10,643 nucleotides of DNA, taken from positions 1,286 to 11,928 of the forward strand of contig VKHC01000450.1 in assembly GCA_015143735.1 (NCBI GenBank), read 5' to 3'. Below the pieces are notes generated by a model. That model ran no database searches and had not been told where the DNA came from. It saw only the letters and a program-made list of their open reading frames with translations. This document shows positions 7,744 through 10,643 of the stretch, piece after piece (within the stretch, counting starts at the first letter, position 1; each line of letters begins with the position of its first letter). The position numbers were made by a program, and so were the translations under genes. The DNA comes from Synura sp. LO234KE (taxonomy: Eukaryota > Sar > Synurophyceae > Synurales > Mallomonadaceae).

Positions 7744-7965
7744 GCGTCAGAAAAGTATGGGGTCATAGCAGTCGACAAGTTGCCGTCTATAGCGGTTTCG
7801 AGTCATTCGGCGGAAGTTGGATGCTTAAAACGCTCTCAGGAGGTAATTCGTGATGTGTATGACGATCTAAATGTCAGTAGCTCATTTTTAGTAATTTGGA
7901 CAGTGCTCATTTTTAGTGTTTTGGGGCCCACATTTTGGTACTTTATATGCAGAAAACTATCGTAA
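7744..7965 (+). other. Possible isolated exon with a C-terminal membrane segment
   Basis: A 73-codon frame opens after TAG (possible acceptor TGCAGTTAG) and ends at TAA. It encodes a polar part (EVIRDVYDDLNVSSS) followed by about 20 hydrophobic residues (FLVIWTVLIFSVLGPTFWYF) and a basic end (CRKLS). The arrangement of an amphipathic helix leading into a membrane helix faintly resembles the first part of choline-transporter-like (SLC44) helices, but I cannot confirm it. There is no ATG, no adjacent exon that joins convincingly, and the hydrophobic part overlaps a small direct repeat. Confidence 0.25.
7880..7927. repeat. 13-bp direct repeat, period 35
   Basis: GCTCATTTTTAGT occurs at 7880-7892 and 7915-7927, both followed by TTTGG-like sequence. 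Confidence 0.8.
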
Positions 7966-9008
7966 TTTTTGCTATGGGAAATAAATTTCTGGTCCACTTG
8001 CATCATTTGTTCCTGTCAAGAAAATATTTTCCCTGTCAAGAAAATATAAAGTTCGTGACCACTTTAAACTGCAATGATCATTTAGCGCTGTACGAAAGAT
8101 TTTTCATTCCACGCGGTAATCAATTCAATACGAGAGAAATTTGAGTTCCAAGCTTGTTTTAAAATTAAACTTTAGCTGCTTCACGTCCGCATATGGCCCT
8201 ATGTATTTCGATACCGAGCAACTAACTTAGTTTGTTGAAGTGCACTTTAAGATAGAAGTTGGAAGCTTGGACGCGGATTCTAAGCTATTGTATTGGGATT
8301 TGTGTAAGAGATATTTGGTGGTGCCAAAAGGCAACTTACAAAGCGATATAAAGCCCAGGGCATTCCTTAGATTCGTAGTCTTGAAGGATTGACTTTGGCA
8401 CATAATGCAGTACAAAGTCGTACATATTATCCAAGCACCAAAACGCACCAACCATACATCCCACAACAAAACCATACACAAAACTCAATGACTGACATTC
8501 CCTGATTGTGTCGCGACGACTATAGTAGAGGGCAACAAAACCATCCGCGCGTTCTTACAACGACACGTTAAGCTACGCCCTGCACGTTTTCCGAAACTGT
8601 TACGACGTAACCCACGCTGAAGACTACAGCTTAGATATACTGGCGATTGGGATTCTCGGCCTGGTGAATCAGTAATATGCAGAAGACTACATAACAAATT
8701 GTGTAGAAATAATAAGTAGATGAATATAGGACTGGGTGTGAGGTACTAGTACAAGAAGTAAGAACGAAGTTGGGATTAGTTGCAGAACATAATCGTGAAT
8801 TACCGAGAGTTCCTGGTAGCAGAGACACACTACCCACTGCCCAGTCAAACAGAATTTAAAAGTGAGAGTATAGTAGTATTATACCGGCCTAATAGCTGCA
8901 AAGAAGTGTGGAGCTCATGCAGCATATCGGTTTCTTTATCTCTGCCAATCAAGCACTAAGCTCACCTAAGATGTGATCGTTCTACCCGCCATTCCTACTC
9001 AAACGTAA
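7966..9008. other. AT-rich spacer, no gene supported
   Basis: Frames of 70-84 codons occur on both strands (for example 8227-8481 −) but look random in composition and overlap each other. No RNA gene or transposon motif was seen. Confidence 0.5.
8012..8047. repeat. 16-bp direct repeat, period 20
   Basis: CCTGTCAAGAAAATAT occurs at 8012-8027 and 8032-8047, perfect, separated by TTTC. Confidence 0.9.
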
Positions 9009-9030
9009 GATATACAAAATTGTTTTGCAG

Positions 9031-9248
9031 CAAATATCGAATCATGTCGGAACTCTCCCATAAAGAGGGATTGGCTCCATCTGCTGGGCGAGGGGACCCA
9101 GTACTATCCTCTATTTACCGTGCAAGCGGCCCTGTCCCACAAGCCCATCTCGGATTTCCTTCACTTCATTGAACGTCGATGTCACCATCCTACCTCCTTC
9201 ACCCTCGCTGGTGTTCTACACTGTCCAATACGAATATATTGCCTATGA
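9031..9248 (+). other. Possible isolated exon behind a good splice acceptor, unidentified
   Basis: After the acceptor-like AAATTGTTTTGCAG, a + strand frame is open for 71 codons to TGA at 9246-9248. Codons are GC-rich at the third position, unlike the flanking DNA. The product has protein-like character (RDWLHLLGEGTQYYPLFTVQ, then KPISDFLHFIERRC). No family is recognised. Possible donors inside include GTCGAT (about 9175) and GTGTTC (9211), so the exon may end before the stop. A second + strand frame with an ATG at 9044 is also open to 9172, with less GC-rich third positions. It may be an exon of a long-intron gene or a relic. Confidence 0.35.
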
Positions 9249-9808
9249 GAAATGAATATTTCAATATAAATCAGACAAAATCGAAAAAGCTTGCCAAAGT
9301 GATGCCTTACCACATCATGATAACAAAAAAGTAACAATGGGGCTCTTCTATTCAAGGAGCACACTAACAAGGATAAAACAAACGCAGTACAACTAGGTAG
9401 AAATAATACAGATATTTTGATAGTATCAACAAGGGTATTCACGATACCAGCCACAAACAGGATAGTAAATGATTTCCCTTGTGTTTGATAGCGTCTAAAG
9501 TCAGCCACTTCAGAATATTTAGCTTCCGCGTGAAACTAGAAGCCCTGAAATAGCTTGTCTCCGTATAACAATGTGTACCAGCCATTTATTTTTTAAGCTA
9601 TGCAATCTAAATTCATCACATATTGCAACAAATAAAAATAGCACCAGCAATAACCAACAATATTTCAAATACTATACGGCACTGTGATTTGGTCAATTTA
9701 AGTACAGCCGCACTTACTTTGGAATATTCTGCTATACATTAGCAGATGCTAAAGTTTTTTGCGGAAAAACTTACAGCTACTAAAGTCTACATTAATGGTA
9801 CTTTTACG

Positions 9809-9847
9809 GCATACTTTTTAAAATACTAATGTATTCCTAAAGTATGC
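9809..9847. repeat. Nested 39-nt inverted repeat
   Basis: GCATACTTT (9809-9817) pairs with AAAGTATGC (9839-9847). Inside it, AATAC (9822-9826) pairs with GTATT (9831-9835) around a TAAT loop. Confidence 0.7.
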
Positions 9848-10570
9848 ACAGCCACTACTGTGCGGTACTCGGATGTTGGGAGGTCACTAGACGAAGTGAT
9901 TGGCTCGTAATTGACCAATATTCCTTGGAGATACTTGTCTGGGGCATATTTATCAGAACACCCCCCAACGCTGCCATGACGGGCTTTCATTCCACCGCGA
10001 CTTCATTCTAAACGTTTTTCTTGCATTCTTGCGCGAGGGTCCCAATCGGTGGCTAGGCAAAGTTCCTCCATTATTCGTTAGTACTGACGGGACTGCGCCT
10101 TTCTTGGTCATCGAATTAGCTAGCTTGGCCTGCTTCTTACGTCGACAGTCGTTTAATTACTGCGTGTGCTTTGTAATTGAAAAATAATCGGCAAAATATA
10201 ATAAAAGTTGTACAATAAAAAATGGAGAAATGGACCAACATGTGCTAAATCCAACAAAACACACTTAATTAGATTGGCATTATTTATTGAAATGATCGAT
10301 TTCATCCTTGGATGCACAAGCTAAGAACAATCAACTATTCCAAACCAAACACACGATATTAGTAATAGATATTAGATTATTCTATCCGAAGATCCCCTAT
10401 ATGCCTCCATAACATATGTATATATCAAAACAAAAACAAATAGAAGTCGATAATAAATAAGAATAAAGTATATATAATGTATGAAGGAAGTAAAGACAAA
10501 ATTCCATAATATAGTTGAATTTGTGGTGTAAGGAAATGTTTTGTTAACAACAAACCCCAGGTCTTGCCAG

Positions 10571-10582
10571 GGTTGATCAACC
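10571..10582. repeat. Perfect 12-bp palindrome
   Basis: GGTTGATCAACC is its own reverse complement. No associated gene is visible. Confidence 0.85.
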
Positions 10583-10606
10583 GAATATTGGTGCGGCCGA
10601 ATTAGG

Positions 10607-10639
10607 CCTTATTTACGGCAAAATAAGGTAAAATAAGGG
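10607..10639. repeat. Inverted and direct AAATAAGG repeats at the window end
   Basis: CCTTATTT (10607-10614) is followed by its inverse AAATAAGG at 10621-10628 and again at 10631-10638. The first pair can form a hairpin. The pattern may continue past the window. Confidence 0.75.
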
Positions 10640-10643
10640 ATAA

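Larger units (their letters stand above)
9249..10643. other. AT-rich spacer, no gene supported
   Basis: Strongly AT-rich with poly-A/T runs, especially 10190-10520. No frame with coding character was seen on either strand. Only small hairpins and palindromes are present. Confidence 0.5.

Noticed and set aside
8227-8837. Two or three − strand frames of 68-84 codons
   Set aside because: Overlapping frames with random-looking composition, no start context, and no coding-like base pattern.
9182-9508. 108-codon hydrophobic − strand frame
   Set aside because: It has only a GTG start and no ATG, overlaps the better-looking + strand exon, and its hydrophobicity is expected from T-rich DNA.

Overview
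This window is nuclear DNA from an intron-rich eukaryote, not bacterial. The evidence is a gene of eight exons joined by GT-AG introns with exact phase agreement, a transposon RNase H fragment, and kilobases of AT-rich DNA with no gene. My best guess is an alga or other protist, possibly a stramenopile. That rests on the gene combination (an MLO-like membrane protein with an EF-hand tail) and cannot be proved from this sequence alone.

Region 1 (1-3077, + strand) is the 3' part of one gene. Eight exons splice into 571 codons plus a stop, with no frame conflict. The protein starts inside the window edge and looks like the C-terminal half of an MLO-family seven-transmembrane protein. It has the end of one helix, a very long cytosolic loop (exons 2-3), an FYFGNK motif like the FWF-x-x-P motif of MLO, two predicted helices with a TIPL motif like the TLPL of MLO, a degenerate EF-hand followed by a canonical one, and an acidic, serine-rich tail. 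Plant MLOs bind separate calmodulin; this one appears to carry its own calcium-binding module.

Region 2 (about 3250-4740) is a GC-richer, broken-up patch. It holds + strand coding-like fragments scattered over three frames (3314-3882), a 583-bp block of about twelve 51-bp repeats that flips orientation three times (3844-4426), and a − strand RNase H domain with its catalytic residues visible but carrying a frameshift, an in-frame stop and a truncated C-terminal half (4427-4738). The repeat block directly abuts the RNase H sequence at one end and ends the + strand fragment at the other. It looks like a foldback-type repeat lodged in mobile-element debris.

Region 3 (about 4740-10643) is AT-rich with no complete gene that I can support. 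Four places stand out. They are a 168-codon − strand frame without methionine (5526-6029), a GC-rich patch open on both strands (about 5983-6230), a 73-codon + strand frame ending in a membrane segment (7744-7965), and a coding-like stretch behind a good splice acceptor (9031-9248). They may be isolated exons of a long-intron gene, relics, or chance. Small repeats and hairpins are listed separately. No tRNA, rRNA, CRISPR or bacterial-type signal was seen.
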